64,000 bases of DNA from Flavisolibacter longurius (GTDB lineage: Bacteria; Bacteroidota; Bacteroidia; Chitinophagales; Chitinophagaceae). Below the pieces are notes generated by a model. The model did not search any database, was not told the origin of the DNA, and saw only the letters and a list, made by a program, of their open reading frames with translations. Shown in pieces: positions 1-10,400 of this stretch (position 1 is its first letter; every line of letters begins with the position of its first letter). Where the stretch lies: the NCBI GenBank assembly GCA_013327885.1, contig JABUMY010000021.1, positions 1-64,000 on the forward strand. The letters are read 5' to 3'. The translations under genes and the position numbers were made by a program.

Positions 1-357
1 GCGTTCAGTGGTTCACTGACAAGAGAAAGCGGTAACACCGTCGGTAGTTATGCGATCCAGCAGGGTGGTGTTGTGCTGAACAACAACTATGAGCTGGGCT
101 ACAACGGTGCCAACCTGACCATCAATACCCGCCGTGTGGTGATCACCGCCGATGCCAAGTCGAAGACCTATGGTGAGGCCGATCCTGCCCTGACTTATCA
201 GATTACAGAAGGTAGCCTGGTGAGCGGCGATGCGTTCAGTGGTTCACTGACAAGAGAAAGCGGTAACACCGTCGGTAGTTATGCGATCCAGCAGGGTGGT
301 GTTGTGCTGAACAACAACTATGAGCTGGGCTACAACGGTGCCAACCTGACCATCAAT
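1..357 (+). repeat. Tandem 231-bp MBG coding repeat
   Basis: Bases 1-126 recur without any mismatch at 232-357, giving a period of 231 bp (77 codons). The copies diverge immediately afterwards. Perfect identity at the DNA level, including third codon positions, points to recent duplication or gene conversion inside the repeat array. Confidence 0.95.
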
Positions 358-1653
358 AAAGCAATATTGACCGTAACCGCCAACAACAAAGAGAAATATT
401 GTGGTCAGGCAAATCCGTCTTTCGATGCAAGTATATCCGGATTTGTTCTTGGACAGACATTATCCACTAGTGGCGTAACCGGTTCAGCCACATTCTCCAC
501 AACAGCGACTTCTTCAAGTGCTGCCGGTAATTATCCAATTACTGTTACAACAGGAACCTTGGCATCTACTAACTATAGCTTTGTGTTTGTGGCTGGCAAT
601 TTAAAGATCAATGGTATAACGAACATTGATGCTTCAGCTAGCAGCACACCTGTTCCATTGGGTTCAACCGCTACGTTATCAGCCAAAATTTCACCCGCTG
701 TGTCAAACGTTCCCGTGACCTTTAAAATAGACGGTGTGAATAAAGGAACAAGTTTGACGAACAATTTAGGCGTTGCAACTCTTCAGGTAAGTGGACTTGC
801 TGTGGATGTTTATAAAATTACAGCAGAAGCAGGAAGTGGTTGTTCCAATTCAGATCAGTCGCCTGCCTATTTGCCCGTCTATGATCCGAATGGTGGCTTT
901 GTGACAGGCGGTGGTTGGATCATGTCTCCTGCCGGTGCCTATACAGCAAATATGAGCTTAACCGGAAAGGCGAACTTTGGTTTCAACTCTAAGTACAAAA
1001 AGGGAAGTTCAATTCCGGAAGGAAATACAGAGTTCCAGTTCCAGGCAGGCGGTCTTAACTTCCAATCAACGATCTATAACGATGGATCATTGGTAGTGGC
1101 TACTTCAAAGGCGATCTACAAAGGAAAAGGAACGATCAATGGTCAAAGTGGATATAGCTTTATGGTTTCTGCAGTGGATGGACAGATCAATGGCGGAGGC
1201 GGTATTGACAAATTCCGTATCAAAATTTGGAATACGGCAAGTGGCGCTATCGTTTACGATAATGGTTTGGGTGCCGATGAAAATAGCATACCTCCAACAG
1301 CTCTCGGCGGCGGTTCCATCGTCATCCACGAAGTGAAAGGTGGCAAAACACAGAAAACCGAAGAAACCCAGATGGTCGTTTCGCCACAGTTGACCCTTGC
1401 GAATAAGCTGACCCTGAAAGCTTATCCCAACCCGGCGGTTTCACACTTTAACATCAGCCTGGAAAGCAACAATACAAGAGATGCGATTACGCTGAAAGTG
1501 TACAACCAATTGGGGCAGGTTGTGGATGTTAAACGCAACCTTTTCTCCGGACAAGTGGTACAGGTAGGTGGAGCTTACAAACAGGGTACTTACTTCCTGG
1601 AGGTAACTCAGGGTGAGCAAAAGCAAAACCTGCAAGTGGTGAAATCCAATTAA
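1..1653 (+). CDS. MBG-repeat secreted protein with T9SS type A tail (5' end missing)
   Basis: The frame is open from base 1, so the start lies outside the window; a GTG at 73 is only an internal codon. The visible part begins with MBG-type bacterial Ig-like repeats (signature TYGEADPALTYQI), two of which are near identical. A further Ig-like segment follows, then a module beginning GFVTGGGWIMSPAGAY (from about base 892) that is common in secreted bacterial proteins. The last ~75 residues (AYPNPAVSHFNISL ... GTYFLEV) are a T9SS type A sorting domain, so the protein is probably exported across the outer membrane and anchored or released. A strong terminator follows 28 bp after the stop. Its adhesin-like role is inferred from the repeat architecture only. 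Confidence 0.9.
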   Translation, partial: AFSGSLTRESGNTVGSYAIQQGGVVLNNNYELGYNGANLTINTRRVVITADAKSKTYGEADPALTYQITEGSLVSGDAFSGSLTRESGNTVGSYAIQQGGVVLNNNYELGYNGANLTINKAILTVTANNKEKYCGQANPSFDASISGFVLGQTLSTSGVTGSATFSTTATSSSAAGNYPITVTTGTLASTNYSFVFVAGNLKINGITNIDASASSTPVPLGSTATLSAKISPAVSNVPVTFKIDGVNKGTSLTNNLGVATLQVSGLAVDVYKITAEAGSGCSNSDQSPAYLPVYDPNGGFVTGGGWIMSPAGAYTANMSLTGKANFGFNSKYKKGSSIPEGNTEFQFQAGGLNFQSTIYNDGSLVVATSKAIYKGKGTINGQSGYSFMVSAVDGQINGGGGIDKFRIKIWNTASGAIVYDNGLGADENSIPPTALGGGSIVIHEVKGGKTQKTEETQMVVSPQLTLANKLTLKAYPNPAVSHFNISLESNNTRDAITLKVYNQLGQVVDVKRNLFSGQVVQVGGAYKQGTYFLEVTQGEQKQNLQVVKSN

Positions 1654-1680
1654 GTTTTCAACCAACAGGACTTCGTTTCA

Positions 1681-1706
1681 AGGTGGCCTTCGGGCCACCT
1701 TTTTAT
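1681..1706 (+). terminator. Rho-independent terminator after the MBG protein
   Basis: Inverted repeat AGGTGGCC-TTCG-GGCCACCT followed directly by TTTTTA, 28 bp after the stop codon. The loop is a classical TTCG tetraloop. Confidence 0.9.
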
Positions 1707-2299
1707 TTGTACCAATCCTATAGAAGAAATGCCACCAGGGAAATAGTACTGGTTTCCTTTTTTGCTCGGGCAGGGAAAGTTTAATGAAAACATTCCGGGG
1801 TAAAAAGGTATATGACAAGGATGCAATAAGCAATTTGTATAGCATTGATTTCCGGCTAGCAAAAGGCCTGGTGTTGAGCAAGATGAAGCCAGGAGCGCAT
1901 TGTACTTGAACAGAAAAAATAAAGACAATATTTTATCCACAGATTTAAAAATATAGTTTCGTTGTAATGGGAGATTGATTTAGATTTAGTGCACGGATTT
2001 GCCAGAAAGACCAATTCTTAGCCGTTTGTTTGTGCCGGTGGCCAGCATGCGTATTTGTTATTGCCATTCTTCCTGTAGATACCCTCTCCGCAAACCGTTC
2101 CGACAGCAAACCGAAACCCTTAAAAACAGAACCAAAGTCCTGGTAAAGGATTTTAACCGTCTACCGATCGTTCGCTAAAAACTGGCCATAAAGGCAACTG
2201 CCCGTGAAATCTTTCCACACTGATCGATTTTGAGGCAACGCCTTTATTGAGAAACACGTTTAGTAAACTTTATTTCTTCACAAAAAACTGCATCGAACA
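1707..2299. other. Long gene-free stretch upstream of susC
   Basis: About 590 bp with no convincing gene on either strand. It is A/T rich near 1910-1960 and must hold the promoter of the SusC gene at 2300, but no clear TTTG/TAnnTTTG pair stands out. TATAGTTTCG near 1952 is one mismatch from the -7 consensus. Confidence 0.5.
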
Positions 2300-5200
2300 A
2301 TGAGAAAGTTGACTTTACTCTTCACTTTCCTTATGGTTGCCGTCATTGCCGCCCTGGGACAGGAAACAATGGTTTCCGGCCGGGTGATCGGGAGTGATGG
2401 AAAAGGCATCGAAGGCATGAACGTGCTGGTGAAAGGTACCAGCCGTGGTGCCGTCACCAGGGCGGATGGAACATTCAGCATTAGTGCTCCCTCCAACGGA
2501 ACGCTGGTGGTAAGCGGCGTTGGGTACACCCAGCAGGAAATCCCGGTAAACGGGCAGTCCAACATTACCATCTCGCTTGCCGAAAACTCGGCGGAGCTGA
2601 CCAACGTGGTGGTTACGGCCCTGGGCATTACCAAAGAAGCAAGAAAGCTTGGCTACGCCGTTTCCACCGTGGACGGCGACATGCTCTCGAAAGCGAGGGA
2701 ATCAAACGTTGCCAACTCGCTTAGCGGCCGGGTAGCCGGTTTAAAAGTAACCGGTACCAGCAGCGGCCCGGGTGGAACCTCCAAAGTTTTACTGCGGGGC
2801 ATGCCCAGTATGAACAGCGGCGGCTCCCCGCTTTATGTTATCAACGGCGTCCCGATGGACAACACGCAAAGAGGTTCTTCGGGAGAGTGGGGCGGATCCG
2901 ATAACGGCGATGGCATCGGCAACCTGAACCCCGACGACATTGAAACCATGACCGTGCTGAAAGGACAGGCTGCCTCCGCCTTGTACGGCGCCAGGGCTTC
3001 CAATGGCGTGATCATTATCAACACAAAATCCGGTAAACGCAATGGCTTTTCGGTAGAATACAATTTGAACTACATGGTTGACAAGGCCATCGATAATACC
3101 GATTTCCAGTATGAATACGGCCAGGGCCAGCAAGGCCAAAAGCCTGTTGATGTATTAACCGCCCGGAACTCCAACCGTTTTAGTTGGGGAAGCCGGCTGG
3201 ATGGCTCACAGGTCATACAATATAATGGCCAGATGTATCCTTACTCGGCTGTAAAAGATAACATCAGCAGCTTTTACAGAACGGCGCCTTCTTTCACCAA
3301 CACCATTGCCTTTTCGGGCGGCAATGCTACCGGGTCTTTCCGGCTTTCGTTGTCGAACCTCGATAACAAATCCATTATCCGGAACAGCGGGCTTACACGC
3401 AAAACTATCAACTTTAACGGCGAGCAAAAGATCACGGATAAGCTGACCGCCAATATTGTGTTGAACTATATCGACGAAAAATCCGATGCCCGTCCGCAGC
3501 TGAGCGATGGCCCGATGAATGCCAACAACTTTCAGTTCCTCGCTACAAACGTCAGCCACGAAATTTTCAAGCCCGGTTACGATCCGGTAACAGGATTTGA
3601 GACCCAGTTCAGCGACGATGAATATGTGTCCAACCCCTGGTTTGTAGTGAACCAGTACGTCAATGATCTTGACCGGAAACGATGGATAACTTCCGGGTCG
3701 CTCCGGTACAATTTTACCGAATGGTTGTATGCACAGGCAAGGGTGGGTTATGACCTGTCGAACGACCGTTCCTTACGGGTTGAGCCTTGGGGTACGGCCT
3801 ACACGCAGGACAGGCACGGTAACCTGCAGGACCTGGCCTCGGCCCAGCGGTTTGAGCTGAATGTCGATGGCCTTATCGGCGCCAGCCGCAAGCTGACAAC
3901 TGACCTGGAACTTGATGTTGCCATCGGTGCCAACAGCCGGAAGAACCAGTACGAAAAAGTTGCCGTTGGTGGCAGCTATTTCCTCATTCCGTACCAATAC
4001 ACTTTGGGTAACGTCAGGAATCCGCGAACCAATCCAAACGATAACTACGATTTCTGGAAAACACAGGTGAATTCCGCTTATTACACGGTGGATCTTGGCT
4101 TCCGCAACTTCCTGACGCTTTCTACTACCGGGCGGTATGATGCGTATTCTACGCTTCCTGTTTCCAACAATACCATTTTCACGCCTTCTGTTTCCGCTGG
4201 CTTTGTGTTTTCGGAACTCGCCAACATCAACAAATTAAATTTTGGAAAGTTGCGGATTTCATATGCACAAACAAGCGGCGAATTGGCCGAGGCCTACAGA
4301 ACGGCTTTGTATTATTCACTGGGAAGTCCGTTGGGCGGCATTCCAACGGGCAGCTTTGGCACCGACCTTCCCAATCTTTTCCTGAAGCCCTTTGTGACCA
4401 CGGAAGTTGAAGTGGGCACCGAATTGCGGATGCTGAACAGCCGGTTGAATTTTGACGTGGCCTGGTATACCAAGAAAACAGAGAACGAGATCATGCCAAC
4501 AACCTACAGCCCGGCCACGGGTGCAACGAGTGGCCTGGTAGGCACCGGCTCTACAAAAAATACCGGACTTGAAGTGCAGGTCAGCGCTGTGCCTGTTCGG
4601 TCGGGCAAGTTTAGCTGGACCTCTACGTTCAATTTTACCACCATCGAAAACCAAATCCTGGAAACCGATGCCGAAGGCAAAAACCAAAACCTGGGCTCTA
4701 ACCGCGGAACCCTGGGCAATGCCATTACGGCCTTTGTGAAAGGTGCTCCCGGTCCGCAGATACTGGCTTATGATTATGCCCGTTCCGACAAAGGCGAGAT
4801 CGTTGTTGATGCTTCAGGTTTGCCGCTTCGTGGGAACCTGATCCAGATGGGAAGTGTGCTGCCGAAATATTTTGGCGGCTGGAACAACGAATTCAATTTC
4901 GGGAACCTTAATTTCTCTTTCCTCATCGACTACAATTACGGCAACAAGATCTTGTCGGCTACCAAGTATTATGCACTGCGAAGAGGCCTTGATAAAATGA
5001 CCCTGGAAGGAAGGGACGGTATCACCACCGGTGTCTATGCCAACGGCGCAACAAATACGGTAAAAGCCAGTGCGCAGGATTATTACACTGCATTGGCCAA
5101 CAACGTCACTTCGGTAACGGTACTGGATGGTGATTATGTCAAACTGCGGCAGGCAACCATCGGTTATACGTTTGGCGAAAAAGCCGTTTCGGCCCTGCGC

Positions 5201-5383
5201 ATCTTTAGCGGCATCCAGATCTCGCTGGTGGGACGTAACCTGGCGATCCTGATGAAGAAAAGCGACAACATTGACCCGGAAGCAAACTTTGCCTCCAACA
5301 TCCGCTATGCCGGTATCGAGGGCACCAGCCTGCCGTCAACCCGGTCATTTGGCGTCAATGTTAATTTCAGGTTCAAGCGCTAA
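2300..5383 (+). CDS. SusC/RagA-family TonB-dependent outer-membrane receptor
   Basis: A 1027-residue outer-membrane importer. Residues 1-20 form a signal peptide ending ALG-Q. About residues 23-100 are a carboxypeptidase-regulatory-like domain (VSGRVIGSDGKGIEGMNV). A TonB-box-like VVVTALGI follows, then the plug domain (LSGRVAGLKV, SPLYVINGVPMDN, ALYGARASNGVIIINTK) and a long 22-strand barrel ending in FGVNVNFRFKR. The SusD partner starts 56 bp downstream. Family knowledge: SusC and SusD form a lidded transporter for large nutrients. The substrate cannot be read from sequence; the neighbouring FG-GAP and haloperoxidase genes suggest something other than an ordinary glycan, because no glycoside hydrolase is present. 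Confidence 0.95.
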   Translation: MRKLTLLFTFLMVAVIAALGQETMVSGRVIGSDGKGIEGMNVLVKGTSRGAVTRADGTFSISAPSNGTLVVSGVGYTQQEIPVNGQSNITISLAENSAELTNVVVTALGITKEARKLGYAVSTVDGDMLSKARESNVANSLSGRVAGLKVTGTSSGPGGTSKVLLRGMPSMNSGGSPLYVINGVPMDNTQRGSSGEWGGSDNGDGIGNLNPDDIETMTVLKGQAASALYGARASNGVIIINTKSGKRNGFSVEYNLNYMVDKAIDNTDFQYEYGQGQQGQKPVDVLTARNSNRFSWGSRLDGSQVIQYNGQMYPYSAVKDNISSFYRTAPSFTNTIAFSGGNATGSFRLSLSNLDNKSIIRNSGLTRKTINFNGEQKITDKLTANIVLNYIDEKSDARPQLSDGPMNANNFQFLATNVSHEIFKPGYDPVTGFETQFSDDEYVSNPWFVVNQYVNDLDRKRWITSGSLRYNFTEWLYAQARVGYDLSNDRSLRVEPWGTAYTQDRHGNLQDLASAQRFELNVDGLIGASRKLTTDLELDVAIGANSRKNQYEKVAVGGSYFLIPYQYTLGNVRNPRTNPNDNYDFWKTQVNSAYYTVDLGFRNFLTLSTTGRYDAYSTLPVSNNTIFTPSVSAGFVFSELANINKLNFGKLRISYAQTSGELAEAYRTALYYSLGSPLGGIPTGSFGTDLPNLFLKPFVTTEVEVGTELRMLNSRLNFDVAWYTKKTENEIMPTTYSPATGATSGLVGTGSTKNTGLEVQVSAVPVRSGKFSWTSTFNFTTIENQILETDAEGKNQNLGSNRGTLGNAITAFVKGAPGPQILAYDYARSDKGEIVVDASGLPLRGNLIQMGSVLPKYFGGWNNEFNFGNLNFSFLIDYNYGNKILSATKYYALRRGLDKMTLEGRDGITTGVYANGATNTVKASAQDYYTALANNVTSVTVLDGDYVKLRQATIGYTFGEKAVSALRIFSGIQISLVGRNLAILMKKSDNIDPEANFASNIRYAGIEGTSLPSTRSFGVNVNFRFKR

Positions 5384-5439
5384 GCTGTCATCATTGGGTA
5401 AAGACCAGTATCAATCTCACGTGATAAAAAAATCAAGCA

Positions 5440-7047
5440 ATGAAGAAAACCTTATTTTATACAGGCAGCCTGCTACTCTTGCTGGCTACCGCCTGCACAA
5501 AAGATTTTAAGGAGATCAACACAGATCCGAAAAGATATTCGCCTGAAAACTTTGACGCGAATTATTTCCTGTCGAGCAGCCAGAATAGTTATGCTTCGGC
5601 CATCAGTGGTTACAGCGGGCCGATCCTTTTCCAAAGTGGCTGGGTGCAGATATTTTCGATGGTGACCACCACAGGCGATTATTATACCAATGCCGATAAA
5701 TACGTAGCCTCCAGTAACACCAATTCGTATGTACAATCGAGCTGGAACGAAGGCTACCGCTCCATGAGCCTTGCCGATGAGATCATAAAAGTTCGGGGCG
5801 GCGACCAGGCCTGGGCCAACATTACGGCCGTTGCTACCATCATGAAAGTGCTGAGCATGCAGTATATCACCGATACGTATGGTGATGCGCCGTATTCGGA
5901 AGCTTTGCAGGCGCAGGCTGGCATTACCTTGCCAAAATACGACCGGCAGGAAGATATCTACAATGCCATGCTTACCGACCTGGAAGCGGCATTGACATCG
6001 ATGGACCCAGCCAAAGTAAAACCAACCGCTGACGTTTCCTCCCTGGCCGGCGACGTTGCCAAATGGAAACGCTTTGGCTACTCGCTGATGCTGCGCCTTG
6101 CTATGCGCCTGGTAAAGCAAAATCCAAACCTGGCGCAAACATGGGCGTTAAAAGCCTTTGCTGGTGGTACGCTGGCAAAAGGCGAGGATGTTTATTTCCG
6201 GCGTGACAATGCCAACGGCTACGGAAACGGAAACGTAGGTGCCTGGCTGACGGCCATTGATTTTTACCAGGTGCGCTGGAGCAAAACAATGATCGATTAT
6301 TTGAAAAGTGTGAACGATCCCCGCCTGGGTATTGTTGCCGAGGTGCCGCAAGCCGGTTATGCAAACTCCAACAACCAGATGTTGGCTGGCGACAACACAC
6401 CGGCCGCACAAATGGGAATGCCCAACGGCTACGATCTCAACACCGGGTCGGCAACCAATATTGCCAACTCACCCGGTTACCCTGGGGCTACCGGTACGGG
6501 CACAGATGTGACACCTATCGGTAAATTTTCCCGTCCCAGGACAGCGGTTTATGCCAGCAGGGATATTCCTGTTTTTGTTCTTTCTTATGCCGAAAGCGAA
6601 TTACTCCTGGCCGAAGCGGCAGCAAGGGGTTGGAGCGTAGGGGCATCCGCCGCAGCGCATTACCAAAACGCGGTGTCCGGTGGCATCCAGGCCCTGAACG
6701 CCTTCAGAACAGGCGTTGCTGATGCTGGTGCTGCCGATGCTTATGCGGCCTCTCGTCCGCTGGATGTTTCCTCAACAGCCAAATCGCTGGAGATGATCAA
6801 TACGCAATACTGGGCAACCACCGGTATGCTCCTGAATTTTGGCGAGGCCTGGAACAACTGGAAACGGTCCGGCTACCCCAATCTTACCCCGGTGAATTAT
6901 GCCGGTAATTTCTCCGGCGGCGCTATCCCCCGCCGGCAACCCTATCCGTTTGGCGAAGCTACCAGCAACCCCGCCAATTACAAGGAAGCTGTCAGCCGCT
7001 TATCCGGCAACGATACCTGGAATGCAAGGGTTTGGTGGGATAAATAA
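5440..7047 (+). CDS. SusD/RagB-family surface lipoprotein
   Basis: A 535-residue nutrient-binding lipoprotein, the lid of the SusC channel encoded just upstream. The signal peptide ends in a lipobox LLATAC with Cys19 as the lipidation site. The following KDFKEINTDPKRYSP is typical of the SusD-like_2 branch. Conserved helices SLMLRLAMRLVKQNPNLAQ and YAESELLLAEAAARG (TPR-like scaffold) are visible. The length is normal for the family. It is transcribed with susC (56-bp gap) and followed by a terminator-like hairpin. Confidence 0.93.
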   Translation: MKKTLFYTGSLLLLLATACTKDFKEINTDPKRYSPENFDANYFLSSSQNSYASAISGYSGPILFQSGWVQIFSMVTTTGDYYTNADKYVASSNTNSYVQSSWNEGYRSMSLADEIIKVRGGDQAWANITAVATIMKVLSMQYITDTYGDAPYSEALQAQAGITLPKYDRQEDIYNAMLTDLEAALTSMDPAKVKPTADVSSLAGDVAKWKRFGYSLMLRLAMRLVKQNPNLAQTWALKAFAGGTLAKGEDVYFRRDNANGYGNGNVGAWLTAIDFYQVRWSKTMIDYLKSVNDPRLGIVAEVPQAGYANSNNQMLAGDNTPAAQMGMPNGYDLNTGSATNIANSPGYPGATGTGTDVTPIGKFSRPRTAVYASRDIPVFVLSYAESELLLAEAAARGWSVGASAAAHYQNAVSGGIQALNAFRTGVADAGAADAYAASRPLDVSSTAKSLEMINTQYWATTGMLLNFGEAWNNWKRSGYPNLTPVNYAGNFSGGAIPRRQPYPFGEATSNPANYKEAVSRLSGNDTWNARVWWDK

Positions 7048-7070
7048 CAATAAGGTTGAAAAAGATCTGA

Positions 7071-7104
7071 GACAGGGCTGTTACAGCCTTGTCTTTTTGT
7101 TTTT
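7071..7104 (+). terminator. Terminator after susD
   Basis: GACAGGGCTG-TTA-CAGCCTTGTC forms a 10-bp stem with one G-T pair, followed by TTTTTGTTTTT. It begins 24 bp after the susD stop and may partly separate susC/susD from the downstream FG-GAP gene. Confidence 0.85.
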
Positions 7105-7437
7105 ATGTATATTGAGTGTGATAAAATGTGAGGGAAAGAACGCTGGTATAGAAGAATGATTTGTGAGGAAACAGGCGCTGTTTTGCTTTCGCTATATGAT
7201 TACCGGCAAAAAATTTTGGGTAAGAAGGGCAAGAGAAGGGGCGATGGTAGACCAAAAAATTTGTTTGTCTTTATCGCATCCTTACAGACTGCTTTTTTCC
7301 TTGCTATAGCGTCTGTCATAGAAAGGCAATCGCAACGCAATGTTCTCTGTACTGTTGTTTTCAGCCAGGAAAGCTTGCAGCAACTGGCCGGTAAATCAGC
7401 GGTCTAAAAAAATGTTGAACGGATAACCAATCAAGAT
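7105..7437. other. Intergenic region before the FG-GAP gene
   Basis: About 330 bp in which I find no persuasive gene. An 83-codon open frame at 7156-7407 lacks recognisable features. The region probably contains the promoter of the gene at 7438. Confidence 0.4.
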
Positions 7438-10400
7438 ATGACGCCTGTATACAAAGCTTGTCTGTTTTTTTTCTTCGCACAGGTTTTTGTGGATAAGATC
7501 CAGGCTCAATTGTTTCGGCCGTTGCCGGCCGAGCAATCCGGCATTCGGTTCAGCAACGACATCAACGAAACCGAAAACCTGAACGTGCTGGCCTACGAAT
7601 ACTTTTACAACGGTGGCGGTGTGGCGGCAGGCGATATCAACGGGGATGGATTGGAAGATCTTTATTTTACCGCCAACATGAAGCCCAACAAACTTTTTCT
7701 CAACCTGGGTGGGATGAAGTTTAAAGACATCACGACAGATGCGGGTGTGGAAGGTCGGGCCAATGCCTGGAAGACCGGCGTGACCATGGCCGATGTCAAC
7801 GGCGATGGGCTGCTGGATATTTATGTTTGTTATTCGGGCAAAGTAGCGGATGACTTGAGAAGAAACCAACTCTTCATCAACAAGGGCAACGGGAAGTTTG
7901 CAGAGGAAGCCGCTCAGTATGGACTGGACGATAAAAGCTACAGCACGCAGGCCGCTTTTTTTGATTATGACAACGATGGCGACCTTGACATGTTCCTGCT
8001 GAACCACAGCACCAAAAAGATCGACAACATGGAGCTGGCCCGCTTCCGGAACGAGGTGGATTCGTTGGCGGGCAATAAGCTATACGAGAACCAAAACAAC
8101 CGCTTTGTGGATGTATCGGCAAAGGCCGGCATCCGCCGCAACCCCCTGACGTTTGGACTGGGCATCGCCATCGCCGATATCGACAAAGACGGCTGGCAGG
8201 ATGTATATGTGTCAAACGATTATAACGAGCAGGACTACCTGTATATTAACAACCGGAATGGAACGCTTAGGGAAGAATCGCAACAATGCCTTTCACACCT
8301 TTCGCATTTTTCCATGGGGGTAGATATTGCCGATTTCAACAACGATGCCCTGCCCGATATTCTAACGCTTGATATGCTGCCAGAAGACAACCGGCGGCAA
8401 AAGCTCCTGCAGCTACAGGAGAATTACGAGTCGTTTCAATTGATGCAGTCGCAGGGGCTTCACCGGCAGTACATGCGCAACATGCTGCACCTGAATAACG
8501 GCGATGGCAGCTTTAGCGAGATTGCGCAGGCAGCCGGCGTTTCCAACACCGACTGGAGCTGGACGCCCCTTTTTGCCGATTTTGACAACGACGGCTACAA
8601 AGACCTGTTTGTCACCAACGGCTACCTGCGGGATTATACCAACAAAGATTTTTTGCGGTACTGGGGCGATTATAAAATTAAAAAGGCCATGGATCGTGAG
8701 CCCACAAAACTCATGGACCTCGTAACCGCCATGCCCTCTACCACCTTGTACAACTACATTTTTAAAAACAACCGCGACCTGACGTTTTCCAATCAAAAGA
8801 CGGAATGGGGCATGACCGATCCCGGGATCTCCAGCGGTGCCGTGTTTGTTGATTTAGACAATGACGGCGATCTTGACCTTGTTGTCAACCGCATCAACAA
8901 GGAAGCCGGCATTTATTTGAACCGGCAACAGGAAGAAAAAAATATGTCCTTTCTTTCTATCCGGTTGCGGTATAAAAAAGGTAACGGCAATGCTGTTGGC
9001 GCCAAGATCTATGTGTATAACAAGGGTAGCAAACAGTACGCAGAAGTAGCGCCTAACCGCGGTTATCTTTCCTCTCTGCCGCTTGCTGCACATTTCGGTT
9101 TAGGCGAGGCAACAGCTGTTGATTCAGTGAAAATCATCTGGCCCGACAACACCGTTCAAAAGAGCAACGCCATTTCTGCCAATCAGTTTTTAACCATCGA
9201 CTACAGCAATCCTGCTCGGGAGGGGACCAACCCGGTTGCTGCAAAAACTGTTTTCAGCAAAGCGAAACCGCTTATCGATTACAGCAACGAATCGTTCAGC
9301 GAAAATGATTTCAAGCGCCAGCCCCTGATGTTGTTTATGTATTCCAAAACAGGCCCGGTAATGGCGAAAGCCGATGTGAACAAGGACGGCCTGGATGACC
9401 TGTTTGTCAGTGGTGACAAAACAACCGCCGGCAAAATTTACCAGCAGCAAAAAGGAGGATCATTTGTCGCCATCAATGGACTGGCCATCGGCGATGAGAA
9501 CAGTTCAGCCACCAGCGCCGCCACCTTTGCCGATGTAAACAACGATGGTTTTGTGGATCTCTACGTGGCCAAAGGTGGCTACTCCCTTTTTGAGCCCAAC
9601 ACCGTTGCCCTGCAGGATGAATTGTACCGGAACGACGGGGGGGGAAACTTCATTCTTGACAAGGAAGCCCTGCCCGATGTCAGCGCCAGTGCCAAGAGTT
9701 GCGTTCGTGCTGTAGATTATGATAACGACGGGGACATTGATTTTTTTGTGGGCGGAAGGGTGGTGCCCGGCCGTTACCCGATGGCGCCAATGAGTTACCT
9801 GTTAAACAACAACGGCAAAGGAAAATTTACGGTCGTGCATACGGCATTCAGCCAGGTGGGCATGATCACCGATGCGTTGTGGTACGATCTGAACGACGAT
9901 GGCCGGAAAGACCTCGTGGTTTGCGGCGAGTTTATGCCGGTGAGTGTTTTTATCAACACAGCCAGTGGTTTTGTAGATAAAACAACCGAATACTTTCCGG
10001 CTCCGGACAATGGCTTGTGGTTTTCGCTGGCCATAGCAGACGTCAATAACGATGGGTTGCCCGATATAGTTGCCGGCAATGTGGGCCGCAACACGCAGAT
10101 CCATTTTTCAACAAAAGAGCCGGTAGAATTATACTTCGCCGATTTTGACGGCAACGGTTCCATCGACCCGTTTTTGAACTGTTACGTGCAGGGCGCAAGC
10201 TATCCCTTTGTAAGCCGCGACGAGCTGAACGACCAGATCTACGCCATGCGCAAAAAATTCAGGTCGTACAGCGACTATTCCAACGCCAGCATGACCAGCA
10301 TTTTTACGCCGGCTGAAATGGCAAAAGCGGGAAAGCTAACCGCTACGGAAGGCAACACGGTTTGTTACCTGAACCGCAATGGGCGGTTTGAAAAAACGAT

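Noticed and set aside
5473-6138. A 221-codon minus-strand open frame
   Set aside because: Antisense to the first SusD; low-complexity translation without family features.
7156-7407. An 83-codon frame between SusD and the FG-GAP gene
   Set aside because: No recognisable domain, no convincing start context, located between a terminator and a gene start.
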